DNA of 64,000 bases from Porogramme epimiltina. Taxonomy: Eukaryota; Basidiomycota; Agaricomycetes; Polyporales; Polyporaceae. Under the pieces are notes generated by a model that searched no databases, was not told where the DNA came from, and saw only the letters and a list, made by a program, of their open reading frames with translations. Below, in pieces: positions 44,934 through 57,289 of this stretch (its first letter is position 1; each line of letters starts with the position of its first letter). Position numbers and translations under genes: made by a program. The stretch is taken from NCBI GenBank assembly GCA_900155495.1, contig FTLJ01000778.1, forward strand, positions 1-64,000, in the 5' to 3' direction.

Positions 44934-46938
44934 ATGGCCAGCCAATCATTGAAAAACCTGCTTTCCTTGCAAGATGATGATCTAGACGAGGCATGTACGG
45001 GATCCCCTAGGATACCACATTTGGTGCAAGTGGCGTTGATTGAAGTAGCACTCAGGACCTCGGAGTCGCACTGACGGGCCTCGTAACGACTGCGGCGCAT
45101 GACAAGGACCCGCAGCACGACCTCTCCAGCATCGCAGACGCTGTCTCCAAATCCGAGTGCGCTACATCTCTGGTGAGTCTATTCTGAGGTCGAGGTGCGG
45201 CGTCGGCGGTGCTGAGCGACCCGATCCCGCAGGAACCTTTAACCCTAATGCCCATTGTGGTTTCGTGCTCAGCCAAGGGCGTAGATGAGTTCATTGACCT
45301 CATGGCGCGCGAATGCAGCGCCAAAGAAGTCGTCATAGCCGTCGAGGAAGCCACTGAGAGCCTCCATCGCCGACTCCAAGATGGAGCCTCTGAAGACGAA
45401 GACGAGGACGAGGATACGGATGACGGCCCTGGCCGCGCATCCCCAGGGAGCCAGCTGGTCCGACTTGTTCGGTCGTACTCCGCCGGTGCGTTTATTCGCC
45501 GGAGGGCGTGCGGATCCCGGCGCTGAGCTCGCACGCAGCCATCCCCCGGCTACCAAAGTGGCGGACGGCACCCGCGGATGCGGTCGAGTCGCGGCTCGCC
45601 GAACTCGAGTCGACGCTCGCCCTGGCCGGGCGCGGGACCACAAACGAGGAAGGCCGTAATATTGTGGAAGCGGTCTCGCAATGTTTGCTCGTTTTGGCGG
45701 ACGGGGCGGACGGGAAGGCCAAGGTGGGTTAGTAGGGATGCGGCATCTCGACAGTGGTGACTGACGAAAACCGTGTAGGGTCTTCTCTTACACCTCATCG
45801 AGGCTACAGTCACTGCGTTTCCAAGCTCTCTCAGTGGCGGGTTGACTCGGAAGGCGTTTGCGGTGCATTTCTCCAGGCTTGTGGTACCTCGATTCCAACC
45901 TTCCGGTAGCTCGGGAGACTCGGACGAGGCTCCCACGTGCATTTGGGTATGTGTGCCGTGCCTTGCCCTCGACTCCTGCTGATCCCGATCTAGCCCGCTC
46001 TCCACGCGTTGGGTGTTGTTACGCCACTCCGCGAAACTCAAGTTTCGCTGCCGTCTCTGATCTTCCTGGCGCACGAACCCAAATACATGTTCTCCCTGCC
46101 GGTCCTCACAACCTTCTTTCCGACTATCCTCTCGTGCATCCAACTCAATGTCGCTCTTGACGAGGTCCTCTCCATCCTGTTATCCACATTTGCAAGCTTA
46201 CGCTCCGTTTCACCTCGCCCTGAACTGAGCGTAGATCTGATCGTACCTCTCGTCCACCTTCTTCCGCATGTCGCAGGAAACCACGCGGACCCGGACATTC
46301 GTCACTTCACCTTCCGCATCATCTCCCTCATACTGGGACTCTCGCCGCCCCCAATTCGCTTCCGCGTTCTAGAAGAACTCCTCAGTGATGATGATCTTCC
46401 AGTTCAAATGCGTGTTGCCGCTATAGGTCTGCTCAAGGAGGCTACCATGGAGGGGCTCAACAGGGGGGATATAAACATGTTCGCGTCACCTCTATTGTTG
46501 TCGACCTTTGGCCCCATCGTCCTCCGACCACACCCTCCTACCGGATTTGGTTCGCTCACCTTAGGGGATTTCATGGAGAGCGCAGAGCCGTTGCGTCTGG
46601 TCGAATGCCTCGGATTCTACTACGTACTGCTGCTAAGAGATACTGATAATCGGGTGCGTCGAGTCCCACAACCAGACGCACGGCCGCTGACGTTTGAACA
46701 GACTGGCGTCAGAGATCCGGACGCGCTCAAGAACGTACATAATATCCTTCTGGAACCGCTTCGCTCTCGTTTGGTAGCGTGGAGAGGTGCGTTGGCACAT
46801 GAGTCATTATTGGCGTTGGAGCTGAAGCCGGGCCTAGACTCCGAGGAGCATGATGACCACGATATCGCGCTGCAGCTGGACATCCTAGACATGTGGGTGG
46901 AACGTTCGCAGAGCGCTATTGATAGCCTTTCTCACTAG
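44934..46938 (+). CDS. Glomulin/ALF4/YAP-binding-type alpha-helical repeat protein (Kinetochor_Ybp2 family)
   Basis: Helical repeat proteins of this family bind Cullin-RBX1 (glomulin) or the oxidative-stress factor Yap1 (yeast Ybp1) or act at kinetochores (Ybp2). Seen: LTLMPIVVSCSAKGVDEFIDLM (45240), an acidic loop SEDEDEDEDTDD, the long exon from about 45990 with VVTPLRETQVSLPSLIFLAH, HFTFRIISLILGLSPPPIRF, MRVAAIGLLKEATMEGL, NMFASPLLLSTFGPIVLRP and AEPLRLVECLGFYYVLLLRD, all typical of the basidiomycete members. Ends in SQSAIDSLSH. The ATG at 44934 starts a good N-terminus (MASQSLKNLLSLQDDDLDE), but the splice to the next exon near 45054 does not keep frame in my reading, so the 5' end is uncertain. 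Confidence 0.72.
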
Positions 46939-47639
46939 GAAGTGGACGATATGTCATCCGTGTCAAATGATAATGCTTCTCGTGTGTCTCAAAGTTCAGA
47001 CCAGCATGCCACCGTAGCACACACCCCCAGGTTTCCCTCCGTCGTGGGCTGAGGCGATCTGTCGCCGGTGGGTACCGCGGGTTCTATCGCATACAAGGGA
47101 ACCGCACACGTTACCTACCCGGAGGAACCTTTCGTCGTCGACGCGTCCACGGTCCGGCGACCAGCTCTTTCCCCGCCCTTGGCGGGACTTGGCCCGGCGT
47201 CTACGGGAGCCCGAGGAAGAGGGCGTCTAAACTTTCAAAGTCCAGGTAGGTTAGCTGGCTGTAAGCCAAATACGCCTCCCTTCTCTCCGGCCCAGTGGGG
47301 TTCGAGAAGGAGCGGCGAGGGGGATTTCGCGGGATAAGCTTCAAATGTTTCATTTATCAAGTCAAAGAGACCGCCTCTTGTTCCGAATGCCCCACGACTC
47401 ATGTTCCCCACTGTTCGCTGCCACAAGATTTCCAAGAGGAAAAGACGGTACGGCTCTCTCGTATGCCCGTGGGCATGCAGAGAAACGGATACGAATACCC
47501 GGATACCCCGATCGTCGGTCTCCTCCCCCCATTATGTGCAGTATAAAGGGACTCTCGTGCCCCCTTCCTTAAGCCGGGTCGCGAGCACGGTGGCAAGTAC
47601 TCTCGACACCCTCCTCCACTCCTTCCCCAAGTGACAGAT
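46939..47639. other. Intergenic region upstream of second 7-TM gene
   Basis: About 700 bases between two plus-strand genes. Contains TATAAAG at 47543-47549, about 90 bases before the ATG at 47640, a plausible TATA box. No gene. Confidence 0.5.
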
Positions 47640-49131
47640 ATGCCACCTACTTCAAACCTGTCGGACAATCCGAAAACTGACAACATCATTGGAACGGCGA
47701 ACATTGTCGGAAGCTTGCTCTCCACAATCACTTACGGTGCGTTTGTGATACTATTGTTAGAAACCCCGTTGTGTTTACAAACAGCGTCCAGGTGTTCATT
47801 TGACCCTCTTTTTGTACCTCTTGCGCCTATATTTCGACGAAAACCTCTGGATCAGGCGGTCAAGATTAACAACTCGTCGACCACGCATGCGTTTGCTGGC
47901 ATACGCCGTCCCCTTGTTTCTCCTTGCCACAACCGGCCTGTGTCTCCAGACATGGCTCAACCACAGAGCGTTTATAGAGCACCGCGACTTTCACGGTCCA
48001 AACGGCGATGGTCCATTCGCGTTCATGATGGCGGACTCCGACGATCCAGGAAATCGAGCACTTGCGGGGGTGTACGTAGGATCTCGACTACCCCAGACGG
48101 TGTGAGCCTCGTTTTGACGTCCTTACGCCAGATACATTGTTCTGAACTGGGTTTCCGACGGGATGCTGGTCGGTCTTTCAGCTCTTTCACTCCCGGCATA
48201 CAATCCTGAACGCTGTCCGAACAGCTATGGCGCTTCTACCTGCTATTCAGCCAGTCGAGGATTATTTTAACCATATGTGTCACAATGCTTGCCTCCATGG
48301 TCGGTATGTTAGCGGTCACACTAGAATCCCCTTCTATCTCCGTACTAATCCCGTCCTCCCTGCTAGTGGTGGGCTCGGTGTTTTTGCCTCAGCTCAGCAC
48401 CCTAAATATCAACCTCTGGACGAAAAGCGGCGTCGCATCGTCTTTAGGATACATTGCTCTGTCGCTCTCGCTCAATGTGATCCTCACCATAGCCATTGCC
48501 GTTCGGCTGCTTTTGATTCGGCGTCGCTTCGAGAGATCCATTGGGGCCGGGACCCGCCTCTACAACTCCATCGCTCTCATGTTCATCAACAGCGCTGCGG
48601 TGCACGCCGTCGTCGCATTTATATGCATCATCGCGCTCGCCGTGGGCAGCCCAGTGCAGATAGCACTCCTACCAATGCTTGGCCAACTCCAGGTGGGTTT
48701 TTTGCCGTCAGCTGTACCCATTCGGCTTGTAAACCTCATACGCATTCAAGGCCATCCCCTCAATTCTCATTACCCTTCGCATCATGGAAATCAATGTCGT
48801 GGCCAGCGAGCCCCAGCCGACGACGCACATGGCTTCCATTCAGTTCTACAGACGCACCATATCGCCTGCGCTCAACTCGGCCTTCGCGTCAGAAGGGTAT
48901 TCGCCCTCCTATCCAGATCCCTGTGTCCCCCGCGGTTCGTGGTGCGAGAAATCTGTAGGAAGTACTGCAAACTCCTCCGACTCGTACAAAATGTTCTCCA
49001 CTTCCGAATCCACGGCCTGCTCCACACCGGGGGGCAAGGCACTCGAGCTCTTTCCTTCGGCGATGGAAGAGGACTTGACCTGCCCTTCGTCTCCATTTAT
49101 CTCCGAGGCCGTCCTATACTCATACCCGTAA
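47640..49131 (+). CDS. Seven-transmembrane protein of a basidiomycete-expanded family (second)
   Basis: About five exons; first 47640 to about 47737. Membrane segments in order: NIVGSLLSTITYGVHLTLFLYLLRL (across the first intron), LLAYAVPLFLLATTGLCLQ (47880-47945), YIVLNWVSDGML joined to LWRFYLLFSQSRIILTI (48120-48280, with WRFY at the place of the family hallmark), TMLASMVGMLAVTLES, SLGYIALSLSLNVILTIAIAV (48450), INSAAVHAVVAFICIIALAV (48590) and a last helix before LQ|AIPSILITLRIMEINV. A ~110-residue Ser-rich cytosolic tail with two Cys-rich stretches ends at 49131. Same broad family as 34735-36171 but not a close copy. Function unknown. Confidence 0.65.
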
Positions 49132-49617
49132 GGCTCGCGCCGCGACTCTGCCCTCGGCGGAGATCTGGCTCCTATCCTGAAACGGTCGCCTCCTGCGTCT
49201 ATCCCGCGCACCACCTCCTCGGAGCAACCTCTCCTGGGAAGCAGCGCAGCCTTGCGTAGGCCACGTCCGTCGGGACGGCTTGTCCCAACCATCCCGCGTT
49301 CCCTCCGGCCTCCGGTATGGCGCCCTATCGCCACCCGTCTGGGAACAATTCTGTAGCAGTACCACTTTCCCTCTCGGCCAACCCAAACCGGCCTCTCAGC
49401 CTGTTGTACTACTACACCTGCGCGCTGTTTTCCACGCGCGTACCACATGTGGATACCCTTGTACATACTAGCACCTGCATTACCGTCTCTAGCACTCACA
49501 CGGATCTTTCGTATCCTCCTCTCGCTTCCATATCTACACGTTGTGCGGACACAGACAAACCCGGATGTATTCACGCCCGAGTGCACGCGCGCCAGCGCCG
49601 AGCCCGTCATATGCGTG
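49132..49617. other. Convergent 3' intergenic region
   Basis: About 490 bases between the 3' ends of the 7-TM gene and the S9-like gene. Long overlapping frames here lack motifs. Confidence 0.5.
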
Positions 49618-51988
49618 TCACAGAACCTCTTGGAGGAACGCCAACTCGTTGTCCCACATCTCACGCACCATCTCCGCTCGTGCCCGCCCGCTCCCAACGA
49701 CACGTAGGTCGGCTCTGCCTCCTTGTTCCGTCACGGAGGCGACCAGAGCGCTGGCTCGCTCGGCTGCTTCCCGGTCTTCTTCCCCGAGCAGAACCTGCGG
49801 AAATCCCGCTTAGCCTCTGAGTCCGTAACATACGTAGAGAGGGCGTACCAGGTGGCGGGTGCCTTCGCGCCAGCGACCCGAGTGTGCTTCTGGAATGCCA
49901 GAACATCGTCTGATGAGCAAGATGCGGCTTTCCACCCGACAGCTGTTCGTCAAAGGCGTTTCTGTGCTTGTAGCGGTAGTACCTGCAGCGTGTCCGAACG
50001 TGGAGAAGACGGCCAAAGATCCCGAGCCCCCGCCCCGGACCACCACGCGCCCAGGGTCGACGAGGCCCCTCGCGCCGAGCAGCTCCACTGCGGAGTAGCA
50101 GTGCTGCAGGTTAAGGGGCCCATCCACTGCGGTCACGTCGACGCTACACGGAAGTCAGAAAGGCTTTAGACCGTAGGCGAGTCCGGCACGTACCATGCGA
50201 ACCCCCTCGTCGTATACACCTGCACCGCCCAATCCAACCCAGGTGGTGGCCGCTCCCCGTTGCCAAACACCCTCACGACGACGGGGGGCAGCTCCCCCGG
50301 GACACCGCCCGCGAGCCCCGCGTGCGTCGGTGGGTAGCACGTCGCGACGAGCCGTGCGCCCCCGCCCGGATGAGCGAGTTCCACGGTCGCCGGAGTGGAA
50401 ATGCAGCCCGCCGAGTGCGGTATCTCCGTGCGGCGGTGACAGCGCGCAGTGCCTATCTCGGCAAAGGAGAGCGTGCCGCGCACGTCGCGGGGGTCGACGG
50501 CCATCTCGACAATCGCGGTGGGTGTGACGTCTGTACGGCCGACAAAGAGGACCTTGCCCGGCGACGCACTGCGCAGGTGCGCCGCGGCGGCGTACGGCGT
50601 GGCGAGCTCCGCACGCGCGCCGTCGGAAAGCGTGAGGACGGAAAGCACAGTGCGGCCGTTGCGGGTGGAGGTGCACACGATGTGGTTGCTGTCTAGCGCT
50701 GCTGCCTCTGGGAAGCCGGCTGGCCGGAGCACCGTGGTTGAGCAGTCGTTATCACGAGGCAATGACATACTCACACGCAGAATGCGCCTCTCCTCGTGTT
50801 TCAAGTGCGTATGCTTGAGAAACTGGCCGCACATGACCATTTCTAGAGTCGTATATTCGCGGGGCCGCATGCCCGTCTATGTTGCTGGTGAATAGCAGGA
50901 TGTCCGACGTTATCCAAGAGGGTCCTGAGGTAAAGCTTTCTTGGTCATCTTCCCCTATGCATCGCGGGTTGCTTGTGAGTAGAGAGGCCTCGCCCTCCGG
51001 ATCAGCAACGCCGATATCAACCACCCACAGCTGGCTAGTTCCGCGGGAAGGAATCCTGTGAAGGCAGTGAGTGCACCATCACTGGTGGAATACCGAAATC
51101 AGGAGTCACGATACCTTAGCCGGACGCCTAGGTGTTCGCCATCAGGGCTGAATCGAGGAGTGTCCCAGATGCCCGGGCTGTCATGAGAAGAGGAGCCCCG
51201 CCCTCTTGACGGGTCTCCCAACAGCAAGTCACGTACACTTGAGCGCTGTGTGTCGACGACCACGATACGGCTGGCGCCGTGTGGGGCCAAGCTGGATCCA
51301 GGCTCTCCGGATCCGGAGGTAAGGGCTTCTAGAACAGCCACAACGAAGCGGGGGCACAGCGGATGGACCTCCAAGTCCGCGAACCGCCAGCCGGGACGAT
51401 CTGCGCGGATCGCTGAGTCTCGCGCTGGCCGCATCGATCCCGAGGACGAGCTCACCTGCGGCGATCGCCCTGGGCTCTTGGCCGGGCTCGACTATGTAGG
51501 CGCGGCCGTCTTGAGCGTTGGAGTAGTAGACGTTCCCGTTGTGCGCGACGCCGCTTCCAGCGGGTACGATCCACTGTGGGCTGTCGAGGACAGGCTCCTC
51601 AGTTTCCAGGTCCACGAGGACCGAATGATAACCTGTAGAGATCATCGATCAGAATCTCGGTAACAGTAACAGAACAAAGATTACATTACCTCCTTCCGTG
51701 CAACATCGCTCGGTGTAGTACGTCTGACCAGTTACTTTGTCTAGGAAGACATCTTCGATAGCAATTTCCTGATAAAATGCATGATACGTTGGAACACAGA
51801 TGCGGAGAAGGAGAGAGATGGTTAGAAAGACAAATGATACTTACAGGCAGGCCTGCGAGCCACTCTGGAGTGATGGGGGACTCCCAGCGGCCATATGGCT
51901 GTCGTGGCCGATCGTCGTGGTGGGCGTTGTCGCCCGAGGCGCGTTTGTGGGCGCTTGCAGCGGCCGCGCGTATGGCTCCCGACCACAT
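49618..51988 (-). CDS. S9-type (prolyl oligopeptidase family) protein with eroded hydrolase domain, probable pseudoenzyme
   Basis: Multi-exon minus-strand gene. N-terminus: PYGRWESPITPEWLAGL (about 51890), the usual opening of fungal S9 acyl-/dipeptidyl-peptidase relatives, then propeller repeats (GYHSVLVDLETEEPVLD, VYYSNAQDGRAYIVEPGQEP, DTPRFSPDGEHLGVRLRY, SGPSWITSDILLFTSNIDGH). The C-terminal hydrolase part has GFACVDVTAVDGPLNLQHC (across an intron near 50200), ARGLVDPGRVVVRGGGSGS (about 50050) where active relatives have GGSxGG, and VLLGEEDREA near 49780. From there to the stop there is no His; the usual GHGF site reads GSGRARA. The NYRGSxGYG stretch is missing. The ATG at 51988 is the first in frame; an earlier exon is possible. 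Splicing in the last 400 bases is uncertain. Confidence 0.62.
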
Positions 51989-52441
51989 TGCCCCCCTCGC
52001 GACACTTTTGCGGTGAAAGGTGGGCGAGCTCAATGTACTGCTCTAAAGGCCCCCAATGTCCGTCGCGTTCAAGTACTACTCCATATGCGGCGGCGATGCG
52101 CCCATGAGCTTCCGCCTGGACGGTTTGCGTGCCCTCGCGGCCCCTAAATCTGATGGCCGACAGGACACATAACACAATATAGCACCATCGTGGCGTGACA
52201 GCCTCAGTCATCCGCCCTTGGGCGCCCCGGCTCCATGAGAACCCAAGCATATATTCGCGCCACGAAATCAACATCACGAGCACAGACTTCGACATCTCCC
52301 TCTACGCGGTCGCCGTCTGCACCCCATCCTCTCCTGCCAGAAACGAGAAGAACGGTGCGCACGTCCTGTTGAAGAACCCACACCTCCCCCCTGCCCGCAC
52401 CACTGCCCGACCCCGTCGCTGCCTACCACTGCCTCTTGGGG
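51989..52441. other. Intergenic region upstream of S9-like gene
   Basis: About 450 bases between two minus-strand genes; promoter of the S9-like gene by position. Nothing else seen. Confidence 0.45.
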
Positions 52442-54506
52442 TTACACGAGGGGCCGGAACCTGAGCTCGAGATGCCTCAGCGGGACGTAGCATATCCCCG
52501 AGAGCGCGAACGCCAGCTCGAACCCGATGTCGCCAGTCTTCTCCGCGATCGGCCCAACGAACCACACCTGGTCCATGGACGGCACGATGAGCGCACACGA
52601 CAGCGCACAGGCACCGAGCGCCGCGAGTCCGGTCGGGAGCCGCCGTGCGTTGTCCCAGTAGCGAAGGTCGTATGCGGCGAAGCGGCCGCGCCGGATGAGT
52701 AAGTGCTCGACGAGGACGACCGCACCGAATGCGCTAGCCCAGTACCCAATGAGACCGAGGAAGTTCGTGAGTGTGTCATAGAACTTGTGCGCTCCGACGA
52801 TGGAGATAGGGATAAGGCTGCAAGAGAAGGTGTCAACACCGGGCGGGCGCCGGGTAGGACGCGGAGACGTACACGGCTGTAGCGAGGACCGAGAACATGT
52901 ACCGTGGGATAACGGCAAGTGGTGGGACTAGGACTTGGAAGCTCAAGCTGAAGGAATAGAATGTAGGCGCGATGTTTGCGGTGACGCTGAGGGCCATAAG
53001 CACCGTAAGGAACTTCCCGAAGTTGCCAGTGGGCCGGAGGATTGCTTCTATGAGGCCGCCTACATTTCCATCGCCGTACCCCTCCTCCCACGAGGGGACG
53101 AATGGAACGGCCACTACCACGGCTGCGCCTAGACACTGGCACAATATCTATAACAACATAATGAGTACTACAACTCCGTGAAGAGAAGGAGGGGAGCGTA
53201 CAATCGGAATATTGAATCCCAGGTAAGAGTAAAGGAATATCTTCCAGCTGGTTCACATGGTAAATTAGGCTGTTTGCACACGGTAGTTGTTAAATGCCCA
53301 CCTCGGTACCGATGGGGTGTAGTAAATGGTGAAGTCTGATCCCAAAGCACAGTATGTAATAACGAATCCTGCAATGGTAGATGCGAATGACAGGATGGCT
53401 TGAGCAGTGGCAGGCTCCGCTGTAGCGGGGCTTGTGAGATGTTTTCCACCAACTCCGAGGGCGACGAGGTAGACAATGAGCACTGGGATCCACGCCAAAC
53501 GCTCATACCTGCGGAGGGGGTCACGATGACGTCATTGCCTCGGTAGGAAGAAAAACTTGCCAGTTAAGCACGCGATAACCACAGAACGAAACCTATCATG
53601 ACATCAGAGACACCCCAGATAGCTAGGATAAACTAGACGTACCAGGAGCGATATAAGAGTTATAACCACAATGCCAACGCTGTAGATAGGGGATAAGCCT
53701 ATGTATGTACGTTGAGCAAAAACTAAGCTCACCTCCAGCTCAAGCGTCCATCAGTGATACTGGCGAGAGTCTGACCGCCAAGAATGCAGTTAAGAATCGA
53801 GAATCCCATCATTGAGGCAAGGTTGAAGAGATTCGGGATGATAACACCGTAGAAACTAGGGGAGGACATAAGATCTCGGCTTTAGTTGAGAAACTAGGTG
53901 ACATGCCCGAAGCTGTAACGAGCTTGACACATTTGCCTCAACCCTAGCTTGGGACCCCATGTAGAACTGTGTGGGAGATCATAAGGGGGTTGGGGTATGG
54001 TGAGGCTTGCGATGGGGACTTACAAGTAGGCAGGAAGAGTGCTGCACAATAGATTGAAGAAGAGGATCACGAGGCAAGAGTCGCGGAGGCCCAGTCCGAA
54101 GACCACAGGCCCGAGAGTACCAGCAGAAAATCTGAGATACGGCTTGCGCGTCGGATGCAAGAGCGCGGTGATAACGCAGAGAAAGTACATACGATAATAT
54201 ATTGAAGTTGGCGGACATCCAGATGAAGAAGACTTTGCTGAATTGGGTGTCTATGCGCTCAACTTCTGACACTGGGGTAATGCCTAGGAGATGTGGTCAC
54301 TACACAAGAGATCTTTCAATAGGAATGTGTTACGCACCTCTAGTCTCTAAACCCCATTTGAGGAGTTGCCTCGTCCACCCGTGAGTGTAATGCCAATCTT
54401 TCTGAGCATGTACAAGCTCATCGTAGGACCCCGCGTCCTTCTCTACGTCTGCGACCTGATCCATGGGCTCCTTCCCCTCAAACTGGATGGTCTTCACCTC
54501 TGCCAT
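52442..54506 (-). CDS. Purine-cytosine permease (NCS1 family, Fcy2-like)
   Basis: Proton symporter for cytosine/purines at the plasma membrane, ~12 membrane helices. Start at 54506 gives a hydrophilic N-terminus (MAEVKTIQFEGKEPMDQVAD) and the family pattern RQLLKWGLETRGITPVSEVER, then KVFFIWMSANFNILSFSAGTLGPV. Later blocks: MMGFSILNCILGGQTLA (about 53780), GFVITYCALGSDFTIYYTP (about 53330), FVPSWEEGYGDGNVGGL (about 53070), NIAPTFYSFSLSFQVL (about 52960), PRYMFSVLATAVY, FLGLIGYWASAFGAVVLVEHL (about 52740) and FELAFALSGICYVPLRHLEL at the end. About eight introns, all short. The WASAFGAVVLVEH motif is typical of Fcy-type transporters. Intact as far as read. Confidence 0.88.
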
Positions 54507-55000
54507 TGGAAAACTTTGGGGCGAGCTCGTGACTCGAGTCAGAAGGACGGATGGCCTGAAGCGACCTGGGTGAGCGAGGGAAACCTGGAAGTAGGTTTGA
54601 GGGGATTGTGGGGCGAACCTTGCTGCTATCTAACAGTTATCGTACAAGGAGACCCACGCGGAGAAGTTTTCAGCAAGTCATGTCGAGGTCGTGTGTACAA
54701 GCTCCGGACGAAGCGAATGTTTTCGCCAAGTCCGAGTCAAATGGCTGATCGACGGCAGTCCGATATCCCGCCTCGGCAGTGTCCTCGGCGTAGGATCGAG
54801 AAAGATCACGATCGGGGAATGTACCCCTAACCCCGATCTCGGGTGGATGGAAGGCGCTTCCCACGGCCCCCACCGTTGCACGCGTCGACGCCCAACGAGC
54901 GCCTGGCGCGACAGGCTCTGGCGTACTGGCAGTCTGCTCACTGTTTCGCCCGTCGCCGTCCACCCACCCACCGTGCCGTCGCCAGCCCCGCTCCTCAGAA
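54507..55000. other. Divergent promoter between permease and phocein genes
   Basis: About 490 bases between divergent starts at 54506 (minus) and 55001 (plus). No distinct element recognised. Confidence 0.5.
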
Positions 55001-56958
55001 ATGGCAGTAGCCATCCAACGACCCCTTAAGGGCTCTCGTATCTCCTCCTTCTACCCCGTCAAGTCCTTGCCGCCTCTCTCTGCTCTCGACAGCGCGTTTC
55101 AACTCCAGGAATACATCTCCCTCCTTATTCGCCTCGATGTCCACGACGTAGAGAAGATCGTTTCAATTCCTGGAAAAGGCTCTGCCGAAGGCCAAGAGGG
55201 CGAGGTCAAGACCGAGGAGAAAGAGGCCGAGAAGGAGGGTACGGGGAGCGTGAATGTCGACGAGGCATGTTGGGTGTATGAGCAGTTACGGTATGTGCTA
55301 CGCTTCGCTTCGTCTGCGCGTTATTATAACAAGAAACCCCTCAGACGGCTCGCGCAAGATCTTTCGCACCCCCTGATTACCATGCTCCAGCAAGAATGCA
55401 CGCGGAGTACTTGCCCTGAGATGAAGGCAGGTGAATGGCTGTATTTATGTGTCGCTCATGGAAATGAGGGTGCCATGGAGGTGTGTGCGCATTCTTGCCT
55501 GCGAGAACTTCGACAACTCAGATTTCTCCCAGCAATGTTGTGCTATAGACTATATTCTGCATACGCTCGATAGCGCTACTGCGCTCCTGAACTCTCCCCG
55601 CGCTTTCCCCTCACGGTACGTCTTGCGCGTCCACCTCTTCCGTGTCACGCGCCGACCCCCCTACCCCCAGATTGTCCGTCCCACCTACCTCCCACCGTCA
55701 TTTCTCCTCCCTGGCCCGGCGCCTCGGGCGCATCTTCGCCCATGCCTATTTCCACCACCGCGAGGCCTTCGAGCAGGCTGAGGCCGAGTCGTCGCTCTAC
55801 GCCCGCTTCCTCGCGCTCACCTCCAAGTTCGACCTCGTCCCCGCCGAGTTCCTCGTCATCCCTCCCCGCCTCACTGCCATGTCGGACGACGATCGCCGCA
55901 GCGACCTCGTCGAGCCTCCGCGTCTGCTCGGCGCCGCGCTCGATCCGCTCCGCGATTCCCATCGTTCCTACCTGGACACGCTCGCGCGGCGCGAAGCGTC
56001 GCGCAGGACGAGCCCCCCAGGCCCCGCGGGCGCAGCGCGTAACGAGAGCCCGCGCAAGTTCGGCCGGAACCGGACGGACACGATGGTGTACAGTGAGGCG
56101 TTCAGCGTTGCAGAGGAGCTCGCGAAGGGCGACCCGTCCGAGGCCGATTTCGAGCGCGAGCTCGCCGCTGCGCATGCTGATGCGGTCCCGGATGCGGACC
56201 GGTCCGCGACACACTCTGTCGAGGAGCCTGCGCAAGGCTCGCCTCCGTTCACGGACGAGCCGGAGGAAGCTGCGGAGCCTACAAGAGAAACGTCGTCCCC
56301 CGAGGCGCCAGAGCCCGAGTCAGCGGAGGAGCCTGAGCAAGTCGTCGTGCACCCTCCCCAGGAGGACCAGGAGGAACACACCGCGCATGAACCGCCTCAG
56401 ACAGCTACGACATCCACCGAGGAAGAAGCCGTGGTGCCCCCCCAGAATCCACCTGAGGCTGCCCATGAACAGGCTGAACCTGCGCCTGTCTCAGATTCAG
56501 GGAAGGTAGAAGAGGAGGAGGACGAGGAGGAAGAGGAGGAAGAAGAGGAGGACGAGGAGGAAGAGGAAGAGGAGGAGGATGACGACGACGACGATGACGA
56601 AGAGGGAGAGGGAGAGGGTGCTGAGGCCGAGGCTGCCCACGAGGCCGTTGCTGCCTCCGATGCCGTTGCTGAAGAGTCGGCTCCCACCGTCGAGGTGATT
56701 ACAACGCCCGACGAGTCCACATCTGCACCCGCCCCACCAACGGAACCGATTGAAGAACCGTCCTCGGAAGCCGTCCCCTCTGACATTGCCGTTGCGGTCA
56801 TCAGCGCCACCGATTCCGCCGCTGAGACAGTGGCGGCAGCTGGAGAGAAGGTCGAGGATGAGGATGAGGACGAAGACGAAGACGAGGTCGAGGCTGAGGC
56901 TGAGGAAAAGGAGGCAGCGCCATCCACCGAGCACTCGGAGAGTACTCCGGACTCATGA
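55001..56958 (+). CDS. Phocein-type MOB protein (MOB4; fungal MOB3 of STRIPAK) with acidic tail
   Basis: Adaptor of the STRIPAK phosphatase-kinase complex, which in filamentous fungi controls cell fusion and fruiting. Four exons: 55001 to about 55289, about 55345-55479, about 55535-55615 and from about 55670. Domain: DSAFQLQEYISLLIRLDVHDV, TCPEMKAGEWLYLCVAHGNEGAME then QCCAIDYILHTLDSATALLNS (the phocein signature with zinc-binding Cys/His), FSSLARRLGRIFAHAYFHHRE, and SSLYARFLALTSKFDLVP, EFLVIPP. A ~350-residue tail follows, rich in Glu, Asp, Ser, Ala and Pro, with an uninterrupted acidic run from about 56506 to 56620. Animal MOB4 is ~225 residues, so the tail more than doubles the protein. 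Confidence 0.85.
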
Positions 56959-57289
56959 TCACGACATTTTTTCACGTTTAGGGATCTGTATGTTTGTGAC
57001 GGCCGACCTGGTGACACTGTTCGGCTTTGCGCTGTCTGTACGTAGATACCCTTCTATTCATTCTGAGCTACATGAGGTGCACGATGCGTCTGAGGGGGGC
57101 TATATGGGTGCAAATTATACCGACAATACAAGAAAAACATAGTGCAATATCTGAGAGTAGCAATCCAAAAGCCCGACAAGCGACTCGGGGTGAGATGCAG
57201 TACAGTATGGAACAACAACAATATCCGGTAGCCCAACGATACAACTTCCTGAGGTAGATCTCCGACGTACAACAATCAAAACAGAGTCT
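56959..57289. other. Convergent 3' intergenic region
   Basis: About 330 bases between the 3' ends of the phocein and RdRP genes. Nothing recognised. Confidence 0.5.

Noticed and set aside
56397..57017. Minus frame coding long Ser runs opposite the phocein tail
   Set aside because: It is the antisense image of the acidic GAG/GAC repeat; the plus frame continues the MOB domain protein.
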